Below, piece after piece: positions 37,425 to 46,580 of a DNA stretch of 64,000 nt. The notes beneath the pieces were generated by a model that had not been told where the DNA came from, did no database searches, and saw only the letters and a program-made list of their open reading frames with translations. The stretch is from Ignavibacteria bacterium (lineage in GTDB: Bacteria > Bacteroidota > Ignavibacteria > Kapaibacteriales > UBA4661). The DNA lies in NCBI GenBank assembly GCA_013298775.1, contig JAAFIV010000006.1, forward strand, positions 116,717 through 180,716. The letters run 5' to 3'. Position numbers and translations under genes: made by a program. The first letter of the stretch is position 1; every line of letters starts with the position of its first letter.

Positions 37425-37504
37425 GCGCAGACAAGAGTGCCTGCGCTACCATCAGATTTCGGTTTCATCTGGCTTCGGCACAAGCAGACAGTCTTGTCTG
37501 CCCC
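37425..37504. repeat. Family A double-hairpin repeat (copy A6)
   Basis: GCGCAGACAAGAGTGCCTGCGC on the left and AAGCAGACAGTCTTGTCTGC on the right, in the 257-bp gap between the hybrid kinase and the epimerase. Confidence 0.8.
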
Positions 37505-37627
37505 ATCAAACAAACCATTTGCGCAAGTCCTATGGGAGAGGACTAGCATTGATGAAATATACAAAAAATATACCGAAAATATGCCACACACTCATAAAAA
37601 GTGTACTCGCGCCGTTTGATATTGTTA

Positions 37628-38779
37628 TCAAACAGGAACAACCCCAATTCCCGGACGGTCGGGCAGAATAATTTTTCCTTTATTGACCGTCATTCCCTTG
37701 AAATTATCGTTTTTGCTGAGCATTGCACCATCAAGGTCTGCCCAGTCCACCATCGGCGTTAGATGGGCGGCTGCGGTAATTGCGCAGGACGTTTCCGTCA
37801 TACAGCCAATCATTACCTTCATACCAAATGCTCGTGCAACGGCTATCATTTTATGTGCCTCGCGCAGACCAGTCGTTTTCATCAATTTCAACACAATGCC
37901 ACTATACGCGCCTCTGTACTTGATGAGGTCGGAAAGACGTTTCATGGATTCATCGCCCAAAATCGGGAGCGGACTACGCTCGGTGAGCCATGCGTGTTCA
38001 TCCACCATGTCTTTATGCATGGGCTGTTCGATATACAGAAACCCTTTTTCTTTCATGTAATGCGCCATATCGAGGGCGTATTGCTTATCTTTCCAGCCCT
38101 GATTTGCATCGGCGGTCAGGGGTTTATCGGTCAGAGAGCGCACTGTTTCTATCATTTCTTTGTCGTTATCGCGTCCGAGCTTGATTTTCAGCACCCCGAA
38201 ATCATCCACCACTTCTTTTACTTTTTGCCGTACCACTTCAGGTGTATCAATGCCGATAGTAAAGGAAGTGTACGTCGTTTTGCTCTTATCAAAGCCCCAC
38301 ATGTTGTACAGGGGTTGCCCAATGAGCTTTCCCACAAGGTCGTGCAAGGCAATATCCACCGCAGCTTTGGCGGCAGTATTTCCCGCTTCCAGCGCATCTA
38401 CTTCAGCAAGGATGGTTTCCAATTGAAAAGGATTATCGTACTTCGACAAATCTACTTTTGCAAGGAATTTCATCACCGTTTCTTGCGATTCTCCCAAGTA
38501 TGGCGGCATTGAGGCTTCGCCGTACCCCTTGTATTTGCCGTACTCAATCACGGTATGCACAATCGGCGTCGTGGTGCGGGTATTCACCGAAACGCCAAAT
38601 GCGTGCTTTAATTCCAGCGTGAAAGGTTTGAAGCTCAGTTTCATGCGGTTGCTGCCTGCAAGCGCGTTCTCAGCCTTGTTCAATTCAGCTTCGGGAAAGA
38701 GAGACGGGATATTGATTGCACCAAGACCACCCAAAACAGTAGCGGTGCCAGAATGGAGGAATTCACGACGGTTGAACAT
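37628..38779 (-). CDS. Dipeptide epimerase (enolase superfamily), Tat-exported
   Basis: 383 residues. The N-terminus has a twin-arginine signal (NRREFLHSGTATVLGG), suggesting export. The enolase-superfamily barrel shows the muconate lactonizing subgroup residues: base KIKLG, metal ligands in TADANQGW, EQPM and GDES, and the second base in LKLMKTTG. This pattern fits L-Ala-D/L-Glu epimerases, which recycle peptidoglycan peptides, although other dipeptides are possible. A periplasmic location would be unusual for the classic recycling enzyme. It starts at ATG 38779, before the Tat motif; the frame is open to 38911. Confidence 0.85.
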   Translation of the reverse strand: MFNRREFLHSGTATVLGGLGAINIPSLFPEAELNKAENALAGSNRMKLSFKPFTLELKHAFGVSVNTRTTTPIVHTVIEYGKYKGYGEASMPPYLGESQETVMKFLAKVDLSKYDNPFQLETILAEVDALEAGNTAAKAAVDIALHDLVGKLIGQPLYNMWGFDKSKTTYTSFTIGIDTPEVVRQKVKEVVDDFGVLKIKLGRDNDKEMIETVRSLTDKPLTADANQGWKDKQYALDMAHYMKEKGFLYIEQPMHKDMVDEHAWLTERSPLPILGDESMKRLSDLIKYRGAYSGIVLKLMKTTGLREAHKMIAVARAFGMKVMIGCMTETSCAITAAAHLTPMVDWADLDGAMLSKNDNFKGMTVNKGKIILPDRPGIGVVPV

Positions 38780-38943
38780 AAAAACACCCAACAATAACGA
38801 AACAATAGAAATTGAATTTGTGATAAAGACCAACCAACAAGATACAATACTGCCCGATAGAACACAAGGTTTTATCGGGCAGCTCATAATTTTTCGTCGT
38901 GATACGCTCATCGCAATACACGCACGATTCCTCTACTTTTTGA

Positions 38944-39318
38944 CTATACTTCTTGACTATGCTTCCAAATAAGGAACTGCGTTTGGGTGAATTGGTTTGT
39001 CGTGCTGGAAAGACGACGTGCGAGCGAAGTAATAAGCTCTTTTGCTGTATCAGGGTACATACGAATAACTTCGTCCAAACCCTGCGTAATGTGCGTAACG
39101 GCGCATGGCGTTTTTGCGACAATCGTACATGAGCGCGGTTGCCCTAAAATATCGGACATTTCACCGAAAATTGTTCCGGCAATAATCACTTCACGAATTT
39201 TTACGCCTTGCTTGATAACTTCAAAGCTACCATTTTCAAGGATGTAGAAGCCGTCGCCGCCACGGTCGCCTTCGCGCATAATAATATCGCCCGGCTTAAA
39301 TTGCAATGCTTTACTCAT
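38944..39318 (-). CDS. Cyclic nucleotide-binding domain protein (first of a tandem pair)
   Basis: 124 residues, a single CAP-family cNMP-binding domain with no DNA-binding domain. It shows FKPGDIIMREGDRGGDGFYI, IFGEMSDILGQPRSCTIVAK (phosphate-binding cassette position) and a C-terminal helix. It is very similar to the gene at 39522 and arose by duplication. It may sense cAMP or c-di-AMP-like signals or act as a scaffold; no effector is nearby. The cassette reads FGEMSDILGQPRSCT, close to the G-E-x-x-x-x-x-x-x-R consensus, so ligand binding is plausible. Confidence 0.85.
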   Translation of the reverse strand: MSKALQFKPGDIIMREGDRGGDGFYILENGSFEVIKQGVKIREVIIAGTIFGEMSDILGQPRSCTIVAKTPCAVTHITQGLDEVIRMYPDTAKELITSLARRLSSTTNQFTQTQFLIWKHSQEV

Positions 39319-39393
39319 AGCTAAAACTCCAAAATTGTAGTATGCAAATAGTTAGTATGCATGGGTTGTTATGCACATCGTCTGGAAACGAGG

Positions 39394-39462
39394 TCTGGAA
39401 AAGAAATCTGGAAAAGAAATCTGGAAAAGAATTCTGGAAAAGAATTCTGGAAAAGAATTCTG
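39394..39462. repeat. 13-bp tandem repeat between the twin cNMP genes
   Basis: Five consecutive units TCTGGAAAAGAAW plus a partial one, with units alternating between AAA and AAT endings. It lies in the 203-bp gap upstream of the first cNMP gene, in its putative promoter region. Confidence 0.9.
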
Positions 39463-39521
39463 CAAGGGAAAAATTCGTCAATGTACGATGGATGCTCATT
39501 CTCTGCATCCCGCATGATTGC

Positions 39522-39896
39522 TTATTTCCGTGTCAATTCCAAAAAGGCGAGTTTGCCTTGTGTGAGTGCATCGGTTGTCGTAGAAATGCGCTCGGCAAGT
39601 GCAATCACAAGCTGTTTCGCAATTTCCGGATGCAAACGAATAATATCATCCAAACTGAACGGATAATACGAGACTTGAGCAGGCGTTTCTGCCGTTGCGG
39701 TGCATGTGCGCGGTTCATCCAGAATATCCGACATCTCACCAAAAATGGTGCCGATACCAGCTAATTCTGAAATTTTTACCCCTTGTTTGCTGAGGCTGAT
39801 TGTACCCGACTCAAGGATGTAATACCCTTTACCGCGCTCGCCTTCACGAATAATGACTTCACCGGGGCGAAAGGTAAGCACTTTTTGCTGCGACAT
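39522..39896 (-). CDS. Cyclic nucleotide-binding domain protein (second of a tandem pair)
   Basis: 124 residues, the same length and layout as its neighbour at 38944: LTFRPGEVIIREGERGKGYY, IFGEMSDILDEPRTCTATAE, and a final helix (LTQGKLAFLELTRK). The start at ATG 39896 (SQQKVLTFRPG) matches that of its paralogue; the frame is open to 39995 but that part is AT-rich leader. A palindrome around 39981 lies upstream. Transcription probably runs from here through the 13-bp repeats into the second gene or from separate promoters. Confidence 0.85.
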   Translation of the reverse strand: MSQQKVLTFRPGEVIIREGERGKGYYILESGTISLSKQGVKISELAGIGTIFGEMSDILDEPRTCTATAETPAQVSYYPFSLDDIIRLHPEIAKQLVIALAERISTTTDALTQGKLAFLELTRK

Positions 39897-39971
39897 TACG
39901 TTACTCCTGATAACAAAAAACAGTAAAATGAAGTATTTAATTGAATTCTCGTTGTTATGATGTTCTTCCTT

Positions 39972-39990
39972 GTACATTTTAAAAATGTAC
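39972..39990. promoter_or_regulatory. Palindrome, possible operator of the cNMP gene pair
   Basis: GTACATTTT-A-AAAATGTAC, a 9-bp perfect inverted repeat with one central base, 76 bases upstream of ATG 39896. The symmetry suits a dimeric regulator; identity unknown. Confidence 0.45.
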
Positions 39991-40122
39991 CGCAAGAATA
40001 CAGAGATTGAAAATTACGCAAAGCTCACGACTAAATCAAATCTTTTCCACAGCATTTTTTGCTCGGTGTGAAGGAAGGCTATCCATTAGAATTATACAGA
40101 TTAACTGTTTTTGCTCTTCAAA

Positions 40123-40197
40123 TAGTGGCACAGACATTCTTGTCTGTGAGTCTGTATGAGGGCTTGAAGAATCACAGACAAGAATGTCTGTGCCACG
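40123..40197. repeat. Family A double-hairpin repeat (copy A7)
   Basis: It opens AGTGGCACAGACATTCTTG and closes with its reverse complement (40173-40196). It lies in the 397-bp gap between the PAP2-like gene and the twin cNMP genes; the rest of the gap shows nothing else. Confidence 0.9.
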
Positions 40198-40293
40198 AAA
40201 GGCAGATTTTACGCGCTTTTAGCGTAATCTCATTTGTAATTTTTCTAACGTAGATACAGTATAATGTCTATTCTTCACGCTTTCGTTGTGAAA

Positions 40294-40887
40294 TTACCGC
40301 ACAAAATACCACAACTGCACCGCCGTAAAGAGCGCACCTAAAAGCGAGCCGACAATTACTTGTGCGGTCGTGTGTTTGTGCAATATCACTCGCGCCGCGC
40401 CAACAATTGGCACCAGCACAAACCAAGGATACACCACCGCGCCGAAGTGAAACGCCCATGCTGCCAGCGTTCCAGAGATGCCCGTAGCATGAATACTCAC
40501 TTTCCACCAACGCGTGATAAGCTGCATCACGAGCGTCGTTGTGAGCGAAGAAAACATCAGCCAAACAACTATTGGCGGGGCGTTCAGCTTGTACAGTGCT
40601 ATAAAACCCACAGAATAACTAACAAGTCCCACAAGAAAAGGTTTTCTGCGCTCTTCACGCAAATCTAGCTCCACCGAGCCCACTTGCTTTGTTGCTGCCA
40701 AATACACCACAAAGCCAGATACAATCAGGGAACTACACAAACACGTGATGCCGCCAAAGAGGAGTTTTTGCCGCGTATCAAGCGTGGGGTCGAGATCTAA
40801 AAAAGTACAATACGTCAAAACGGGCAATACTACTGGGCTGAGAACTGCCGAGATAATTTGTGAGAGAAAACGGAGAGCAATTTTCAT
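40294..40887 (-). CDS. PAP2-like membrane phosphatase family protein
   Basis: 197 residues with five or six membrane helices. The C-terminal half has the PAP2 motif 2/3 pattern in reduced form: KVSIHATGISG and ARVILHKHTTAQVIVGSLLGA, with the two histidines of the phosphatase active site. Motif 1 (KxxxxxxRP) is represented by ELDLREERRKPFLVG near residue 80. It may hydrolyse undecaprenyl pyrophosphate or another lipid phosphate. It lies 56 bp downstream of the NDH-2 gene on the same strand and could be cotranscribed. Confidence 0.75.
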   Translation of the reverse strand: MKIALRFLSQIISAVLSPVVLPVLTYCTFLDLDPTLDTRQKLLFGGITCLCSSLIVSGFVVYLAATKQVGSVELDLREERRKPFLVGLVSYSVGFIALYKLNAPPIVVWLMFSSLTTTLVMQLITRWWKVSIHATGISGTLAAWAFHFGAVVYPWFVLVPIVGAARVILHKHTTAQVIVGSLLGALFTAVQLWYFVR

Positions 40888-40943
40888 ACGTTCTTGTCTC
40901 GTCTGTGGAAAAATAATGTGAGCTTATCACACAACAAACCGAA

Positions 40944-42233
40944 TTAGGTTTTCTGTTCATCGCGCCGGAACGGGCGTACAATCAAGCGTGTACCTCGGTC
41001 GTAGCTGATGTAATTCCAAATCCAGTTTATCATCACCACCAATTTATTGCGAAATCCAACGAGCATGAGCAAATGCAAACCTAGCCACATCACCCACGCA
41101 ATCCAGCCTGTGAAGCGGAGCTTGGCAACATCCACCACAGCGCGATTGCGTCCCACTGTTGCCATTGAACCTTTATCAAAATAGCGAAATGCTTCCGGTG
41201 CTTGGTGTTTCGTCATGCGCAAGATATTTTTTGCTAAAAGTTGTCCTTGCTGCATTGCTACTGGAGCGACCATCGGATGCCCGTTTGGATAGCGTTCATC
41301 CGTGTTTGGCATAGCCGCAACGTCGCCAATGGCGTAGATATTGCCGTAGCCATCCACGCGATTGTATTCATCCACCTTCATACGATTGCCGCGCACAATA
41401 CTTTCTTTCGCAACGCCCTCCACGCCTTGTCCCACAACGCCTGCCGCCCAAATAAGCGTCTTTGCAGCAATCGCCGAACCGTCTTGCAAATGAATCGTCG
41501 CGCCGTCGTAATCTTTCACCGCCGCGCCCAGAAGCACGTTTACGCCCATTTCTTGCAGCGATTCGACCGCATTTATGCCAGAGCCGTCGGACATGCCGTT
41601 CAACAAGCGCGGCGTGGCTTCAAGCAGAAAGACGCGCATAAGGCGTAAATCCAACTCTGGGAAGTCGTGCGGCAAAACGTGTTTTTTCAATTCCGCCAGT
41701 GCGCCCGCCGTTTCTACGCCCGTCGGTCCGCCACCAACGACCACGAAGGTCATCAGTTCTTGGCGTTGTTTTTGGTCGGGTGTGAGTGTAGCGGCTTCAA
41801 AGGCTTGTAGAATCACGCTTCGGAGGTTCAATGCTTCTGAAACTGTTTTCATGGGCATTGCATTTTCGGCAACGCTTTTCATGCCGAAAAAGTTGGTCGT
41901 GCTGCCTGTTGCAAACACAAGATAATCGTAAGAAAGCTCACCAATGCTTGTTTCCAACAGATTCTTTTCTGGCACAACGCGCAGAACCTCACCCCATCGA
42001 AAGAAGACATTTTTGCTGCGCTTGAAAACTTTGCGGAGCGGAAAAGCAATCGAATCTGGCTCCAAACCTGCCGTCGAGACTTGATAAAGCAAGGGCTGAA
42101 AGGTATGAAAATTATTGCGGTCGAAGAGAACCACTTGTACCGCTTCGCCGTTCAGAGCGCGTGCAAGCTGGATTCCACCAAAACCACCACCAACAATCAC
42201 GATGCGAGGTTTATCGGAAGAAGGAATGTTCAT
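40944..42233 (-). CDS. ndh: Type II NADH dehydrogenase (NDH-2)
   Basis: 429 residues. FAD-binding GGGFGGIQLA (about 15-24), second dinucleotide fold VVVGGGPTGVETAG (about 165-178) for NADH, the YAIGDVAA motif (about 308-315) and the quinone-site region PVAMQQGQLLAKNI (about 333-346). A hydrophobic C-terminal stretch (about 375-400) binds the membrane surface. It oxidises NADH and reduces quinone without pumping protons. The start is ATG 42233, followed at once by PRIVIVGGGFGG. No other respiratory genes lie near. Confidence 0.93.
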   Translation of the reverse strand: MNIPSSDKPRIVIVGGGFGGIQLARALNGEAVQVVLFDRNNFHTFQPLLYQVSTAGLEPDSIAFPLRKVFKRSKNVFFRWGEVLRVVPEKNLLETSIGELSYDYLVFATGSTTNFFGMKSVAENAMPMKTVSEALNLRSVILQAFEAATLTPDQKQRQELMTFVVVGGGPTGVETAGALAELKKHVLPHDFPELDLRLMRVFLLEATPRLLNGMSDGSGINAVESLQEMGVNVLLGAAVKDYDGATIHLQDGSAIAAKTLIWAAGVVGQGVEGVAKESIVRGNRMKVDEYNRVDGYGNIYAIGDVAAMPNTDERYPNGHPMVAPVAMQQGQLLAKNILRMTKHQAPEAFRYFDKGSMATVGRNRAVVDVAKLRFTGWIAWVMWLGLHLLMLVGFRNKLVVMINWIWNYISYDRGTRLIVRPFRRDEQKT

Positions 42234-42406
42234 AGTGTGTGTCCTGAATAAATTCTTTTCAATATGCCTGAAGGCAAGATTTTATCAAGCATTGAGGTCT
42301 GTTTTTTACTTTTCACGCTTTGAAGAACAATCTCCTGCAAGCAAGATATAATCTCGCATTGCAGCTTTTTTCTTCGTAGGGTCAGCAAAGAGTTTTATTC
42401 AAATAC

Positions 42407-43096
42407 CTACTGAATCACCTTTGCAACCCGCAATAAATCTGCTGTGAGGTCTTGTTTTTGCGTTTTCATCAGTGCCATATTCACATACACTTTTGGTTTG
42501 CCGCCTTCCGCGCCAATTCCCACTGCTACTTTACCCGTTTCTACCATAGCGGGGATGCCCGTCATGGTCAAGATTTTCCGCTCATCGCAGATTTTTTGAA
42601 TAGCTTCGGCTCCGGGCGCAACATAGACAGCATCTGCCTCGCCGAGCGATTTTAAGGCTTGGTCGAGTTTCATCGCCGTAACGGGAATACCAATTTCAGT
42701 GAAGGCTTTTTGCGCCGCATCTTTCACGCTTGCCGATGCGTCGGTGAAGACAATCACCACTTTGGGTGTGGGATTATTTTGGAAATTGCGATTAAAGGAA
42801 AACATCTTTTTGAGCAATGCAACGTGAATACGCACAGGGATAGGCATATCCTGCGCATGCAGCACAGAAGCGGGTGCAAGAGCAAAAAGCGCAATCATGC
42901 ACAAGAGGATGCTAGTACGCCAAGACGCACAGACAGGAGCCTCTGCGCTACGTGCAGAAGCTGATTTCGGTAGCACAGACACTCTTATCTGTGCCTTGCG
43001 TTGCGCATCGTGCTGTGCCTCGCGCTGCGCGTTGTGGAATACTTTTGAGAAATGAGTAATCATTGTGGTCGTGGTAATTTTGAGTACGAAATTCAT
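42407..43096 (-). CDS. YfiR-like periplasmic protein with a repeat inside its N-terminus
   Basis: 229 residues. The mature part (from about 84: MPIPVRIHVALLKKMFSFNR) resembles YfiR/DUF4154: VVIVFTDASASVKD, AVYVAPGAEAIQ, and KPKVYVNMALMKTQK. Such proteins are periplasmic and often tie TonB receptors to cyclic-di-GMP or kinase signalling. A hydrophobic export segment (LLCMIALFALAPASVLHAQ, about 62-80) sits unusually far from the start, because a family A repeat (42926-42996) is translated in frame upstream of it. ATG 43096 is chosen; a second ATG at 43063 is possible. It lies 26 bp after the TonB receptor gene, in one operon. Confidence 0.75.
   Translation of the reverse strand: MNFVLKITTTTMITHFSKVFHNAQREAQHDAQRKAQIRVSVLPKSASARSAEAPVCASWRTSILLCMIALFALAPASVLHAQDMPIPVRIHVALLKKMFSFNRNFQNNPTPKVVIVFTDASASVKDAAQKAFTEIGIPVTAMKLDQALKSLGEADAVYVAPGAEAIQKICDERKILTMTGIPAMVETGKVAVGIGAEGGKPKVYVNMALMKTQKQDLTADLLRVAKVIQ
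42926..42996. repeat. Family A double-hairpin repeat inside a coding region (copy A8)
   Basis: GCACAGACAGGAGCCTCTG and TAGCACAGACACTCTTATC form the two arms. It is translated as part of the N-terminal extension of the YfiR-like protein, between ATG and the hydrophobic export segment. Confidence 0.8.
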
Positions 43097-43122
43097 AACA
43101 ATATTTGCCCCTTTCGATGTAA

Positions 43123-45225
43123 TTAGTTCCAAGAAAGTTTATACGCCGCACGGAAGACAATCTCGCGTCCGGGACCCGGAAGCACTTGATTTCCTGCGTT
43201 GTAGGGCTGAATAAAGTCGTAATTCGCTCCCAAAATATCATACATTCCCACGCCCAGCTCCAAGCCTTGTACCGAGAAGGCTTCACGCCATTGCACAAAC
43301 GCATTCAGCAGCACTTTTGCATCGTAGCGACGGTAGGTTGCATTGCCGTTTGCGTCGGTGCCAGCGTAGCCAAAGCGTTCGCTGAGGAAAATGCCCGAAG
43401 GATTGAGGGAAAGATTATCATTGAAAAGCCGGAAGCCCGCATTCACCGTCGCTTTGTGCTGCGCAAATCCAAGCAAAATATCGTCGCGCCCTTGTACAGC
43501 GTACTCTGGCACTTGATTATCGCTAATGCGTGCAAAGGAATAATTCACATTCACAAAGCCCCAGAAATCTTTCACCGAATACTCTACTTCAAAGCCAGTA
43601 GAGCCAGTGCGCGGGTAATTGAAATAGCTTTCCTGACCGTTTACAGTGGTGAATACAATCGGATTTGCAATCGAAACCGTGAAAAGATTTGCCGATAGAA
43701 TCTGGTTGTAGCTCAATTGGTAGCCAAGTTGCAATTCAAGCGCGGTCGTAATTTCAGGACGAACACCAGCATTGATGCGGATATTCTCAATTGTAGGAGC
43801 GCGGAAATTTTGTCCGAAGAGAAGTTTTGCATTAAAATCACCTAGCACTTTTGTCAAGCCAATCCACGGCACGGCTGCAAGCGGCACCGCGCTGTACTTG
43901 TCCACGCGAATACCAGCGTTTACGTTCACAATCGGATTCGTCCACAAGCCTTGCACATAGCCGCCGATGTTGTTGTAGCTCACGGTATTGCTTCCGCGCA
44001 GCACCATTCCTTGATTGTCGAACACTCTCTGAAACAAGCCTCCAAGCGGTGTTCGAGGCGCAGCAACAGCATTATCTAAAAATCCTTCCACGCCAACGGT
44101 CATAAACAAGTTTTTCACAATATCACCTGAAAGCGTGAGGCTGCCGAGCGCACGAGTAGCGGTTTTATCGAAAAATGCACCTACCCATGGGCTGTTGTCA
44201 TCGAGTGTTGCGGGGTCGTTGAATTGCCAAGGTGTTTGCTGAAGATAGCTGAGACGCGGCGTGAGGACAAGCGTTTCGGTGAGACGGATGTCGTATTGAG
44301 CATCAATACCGAGCGAGGTGAAATTATTATTTACGGGCTTATCGCCAATGGTTGTACCGTAGCCTGTCCATGTTGTGGAATGATAACGGTCGTAGAAAGC
44401 GCGTAGTTTCAAGCCTTGCCATGTGATTCCCACATTCAGATTCAGAGGTAACAACGTTTGTCTGCCAAACATTGGAAGAGGCATGCTATCTGCCGAGAGC
44501 ATTGTGCGGTCGCTGCGGCTTGCTTGCCCGATGAAGGCAGAAGCGGAAACGGAAACATCACCAAACTTTTTCCCAAAAGCAAGTGTGCCATTTGTGCGCC
44601 CAAGCCCGCCTTGCATCACGCCTCCAAAGCCACTCAGCATAAGACCATCCATATCTTCGGCTTTGCGCGTGATGATATTGATAACAGCAAGTTCGGCATA
44701 ACCGCCATAAAAAGAGGAGCCAGGACCGCGTATAATCTCAATGCGCTCAATAATATCGAGCGGAAAATTATTCCCAAGCGGCGCGTTTGCGTAGAGAATT
44801 TCGTTCAATTGAATACCATCCAACAGGAATAAAATTTTTCCCTCGAATCCCCACAAGCCGCGTGTTCCCATGCCTGTTGCGCCGTTTACATCTTGTCCAA
44901 ATTCAAAACCTGGCACAAGACGTAGCACGTCAATCAGGTCGCGTGCGCCAGAACGCACGATTTCATCCCGTTTGATGAGCGTTACTGTTCCCGGAATATC
45001 TTTTTTTGCAAGCGGTTTCCGCGAAGCGACTTGCAGCACATCCAAGTCGAGAAGCTGGTCGAAGCTGAGTTTGTCGAGTTCTTGCATGGAAAGCTCTTCG
45101 GCATCTTGCGCATACAGCGCGGGCGCGATGCCTTCTCCCAGAAGGCTCCCCAGCACAAGGCAGCAGACAAGCGCGAATCTCCAACAAACACTGCACGAAA
45201 GAGAAAAATGGAGCATAAATATCAT
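43123..45225 (-). CDS. TonB-dependent outer membrane receptor
   Basis: 700 residues. Signal peptide (MIFMLHFSLSCSVCWRFALV), then a short linker (LSMQELDKLSFDQLLDLDVL) typical of receptors paired with YfiR proteins, the plug domain (about 50-170: PGTVTLIKRDEIVRSGARDL, VPGFEFGQD, IERIEIIRGPGSSFYGG) and a 22-strand barrel ending in an aromatic-rich C-terminus (REIVFRAAYKLSWN). It takes up an unknown ligand through TonB energy. ATG 45225 precedes the signal; a promoter-like pair lies at 45291-45321. The YfiR-like gene follows in the same operon. Confidence 0.93.
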   Translation of the reverse strand: MIFMLHFSLSCSVCWRFALVCCLVLGSLLGEGIAPALYAQDAEELSMQELDKLSFDQLLDLDVLQVASRKPLAKKDIPGTVTLIKRDEIVRSGARDLIDVLRLVPGFEFGQDVNGATGMGTRGLWGFEGKILFLLDGIQLNEILYANAPLGNNFPLDIIERIEIIRGPGSSFYGGYAELAVINIITRKAEDMDGLMLSGFGGVMQGGLGRTNGTLAFGKKFGDVSVSASAFIGQASRSDRTMLSADSMPLPMFGRQTLLPLNLNVGITWQGLKLRAFYDRYHSTTWTGYGTTIGDKPVNNNFTSLGIDAQYDIRLTETLVLTPRLSYLQQTPWQFNDPATLDDNSPWVGAFFDKTATRALGSLTLSGDIVKNLFMTVGVEGFLDNAVAAPRTPLGGLFQRVFDNQGMVLRGSNTVSYNNIGGYVQGLWTNPIVNVNAGIRVDKYSAVPLAAVPWIGLTKVLGDFNAKLLFGQNFRAPTIENIRINAGVRPEITTALELQLGYQLSYNQILSANLFTVSIANPIVFTTVNGQESYFNYPRTGSTGFEVEYSVKDFWGFVNVNYSFARISDNQVPEYAVQGRDDILLGFAQHKATVNAGFRLFNDNLSLNPSGIFLSERFGYAGTDANGNATYRRYDAKVLLNAFVQWREAFSVQGLELGVGMYDILGANYDFIQPYNAGNQVLPGPGREIVFRAAYKLSWN

Positions 45226-45290
45226 AAAAGAATTGGGTGAGAAAGTTTTAGACAAAAAGGAAAAAAGATATTCAGAAACACAACACGCCG

Positions 45291-45321
45291 CGAATATAGC
45301 ACTTTCCAAAGCCTTGAGCAA
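45291..45321 (-). promoter_or_regulatory. Candidate promoter for the TonB receptor operon
   Basis: On the minus strand: TTG (45321-45319), 20-base spacer, TATATTCG (45298-45291), about 65 bases before ATG 45225. Confidence 0.5.
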
Positions 45322-45507
45322 TACTTCATGCGTACATTTCCGTATCGTAATTTCTTGCGCACAATTTTGTGAACTTTGCGTAGATTTGCCTTCTCTATCG
45401 TTCTGTATCGTTGCAGAAATTACGTGCAAATATCACATCTTGGTATCGTTTCTCGCGCGATATGTTGTTCGGCAAATTAAGCATTTTTTTACTTATTCTT
45501 TTTTCTC

Positions 45508-46449
45508 ATGGCACGAGTTCTCATCACGGGTGGCGCAGGTTTTCTGGGGTCGCACCTTTGCGAGCGGTTTTTACGCGAAGGCTACGACGTTGTATGTATG
45601 GACAATTTTATCACCGGAAACCCTGATAATATCGCGCATCTGATTGGCAATCCCAAATTTCAATTCATCAAACACGATGTTACCGAATACATCTATCTCG
45701 CCGGAGAGCTAGACCACATCTTGCATTTCGCCTCACCCGCCTCGCCGATTGACTACATGAAAGTTCCCATTCAAACGCTGAAAGTTGGCTCGCTGGGAAC
45801 GCATAAGGCATTGGGGCTGGCAAAGGCGAAACAGGCGCGATTCCTCATTGCCAGCACGAGTGAAGTCTATGGCGACCCGCTTGTTCACCCGCAAGAAGAA
45901 TCGTATTGGGGCAATGTAAACCCAATCGGCGTGCGCGGCGTGTACGACGAAGCAAAGCGTTTCTCGGAAGCAATGACGATGGCGTATCACCGCTATCACG
46001 GCGTAGAAACGCGTATTCTTCGCATTTTCAACACCTACGGACCGAGAATGCGCATCGAAGACGGACGCGCTATTCCCGCCTTCCTCTCACAAGCCTTGCG
46101 CGGCGAGCCGATGACCGTCTTCGGAGACGGCTCCCAGACACGCTCGGTGTGCTATGTGGATGACTTGGTGGAAGGAATTTATCGTTTGCTTCTCTCCAAC
46201 GAAACTGAACCCGTAAACATCGGCAACCCTGATGAAATCACGATGCTTCAGCTCGCGCAGGAAATCAAGGAAATAACTGGCTCGAAGAGTGAAATTGTGT
46301 TCAAACCGTTGCCGCAGGACGACCCAAAAATCCGCCAGCCCAATATCGAAAAAGCAAAACGTGTGCTGGGCTGGGAGCCTCGTGTCCACAGGAGCGAAGG
46401 CTTGGTCAAGACAATGGAATATTTCAAAAAAGCGATGGGAATTGCGTAA
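45508..46449 (+). CDS. UDP-glucuronate decarboxylase (UDP-xylose synthase) type SDR
   Basis: 313-residue extended SDR. NAD site [15 protein letters not shown] (8-22), [13 protein letters not shown] (characteristic for the decarboxylase group), STSEVYGDP, catalytic Tyr-x-x-x-Lys in [19 protein letters not shown], and a final GWEP motif. These match UXS enzymes that make UDP-xylose from UDP-glucuronate for surface glycans. It is the second nucleotide-sugar SDR in the window after rfbB. A TAGATTTG box at 45381-45388 is a possible -7 element, but its upstream partner is badly spaced. Confidence 0.9.
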   Translation: MARVLITGGAGFLGSHLCERFLREGYDVVCMDNFITGNPDNIAHLIGNPKFQFIKHDVTEYIYLAGELDHILHFASPASPIDYMKVPIQTLKVGSLGTHKALGLAKAKQARFLIASTSEVYGDPLVHPQEESYWGNVNPIGVRGVYDEAKRFSEAMTMAYHRYHGVETRILRIFNTYGPRMRIEDGRAIPAFLSQALRGEPMTVFGDGSQTRSVCYVDDLVEGIYRLLLSNETEPVNIGNPDEITMLQLAQEIKEITGSKSEIVFKPLPQDDPKIRQPNIEKAKRVLGWEPRVHRSEGLVKTMEYFKKAMGIA

Positions 46450-46459
46450 ATAGTCAAAG

Positions 46460-46487
46460 TATGAGACTCTCGGTATGAGACTCTCGC
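46460..46487. repeat. 14-bp direct repeat after the UXS gene
   Basis: Two consecutive copies of GTATGAGACTCTCG. No function is apparent. Confidence 0.7.
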
Positions 46488-46520
46488 TTTTCTCAGTATC
46501 TTGAAAAAGTTTTGCAGCAA

Positions 46521-46580
46521 TGCTTCGACAGGCTCAGTATCCGGATTGATACAGTCTTCGCACTGGGCTTGTTGAAGGGC
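46521..46580. repeat. Family F hairpin repeat
   Basis: GCTTCGACAGGCTCAGT on the left pairs with ACTGGGCTTGTTGAAGGGC on the right (imperfect). The right arm was the target of the miniature element starting at 46580, whose 11-bp duplication lies in this arm. Confidence 0.7.

Noticed and set aside
39394..39462. Possible CRISPR array
   Set aside because: Units of 13 bp follow each other without spacers, so this is a simple tandem repeat.
45355..45388. Promoter for the UXS gene at TAGATTTG (45381)
   Set aside because: The nearest TTG is 23 bases away, outside the 19-20 spacing seen at other sites; kept only as a note.
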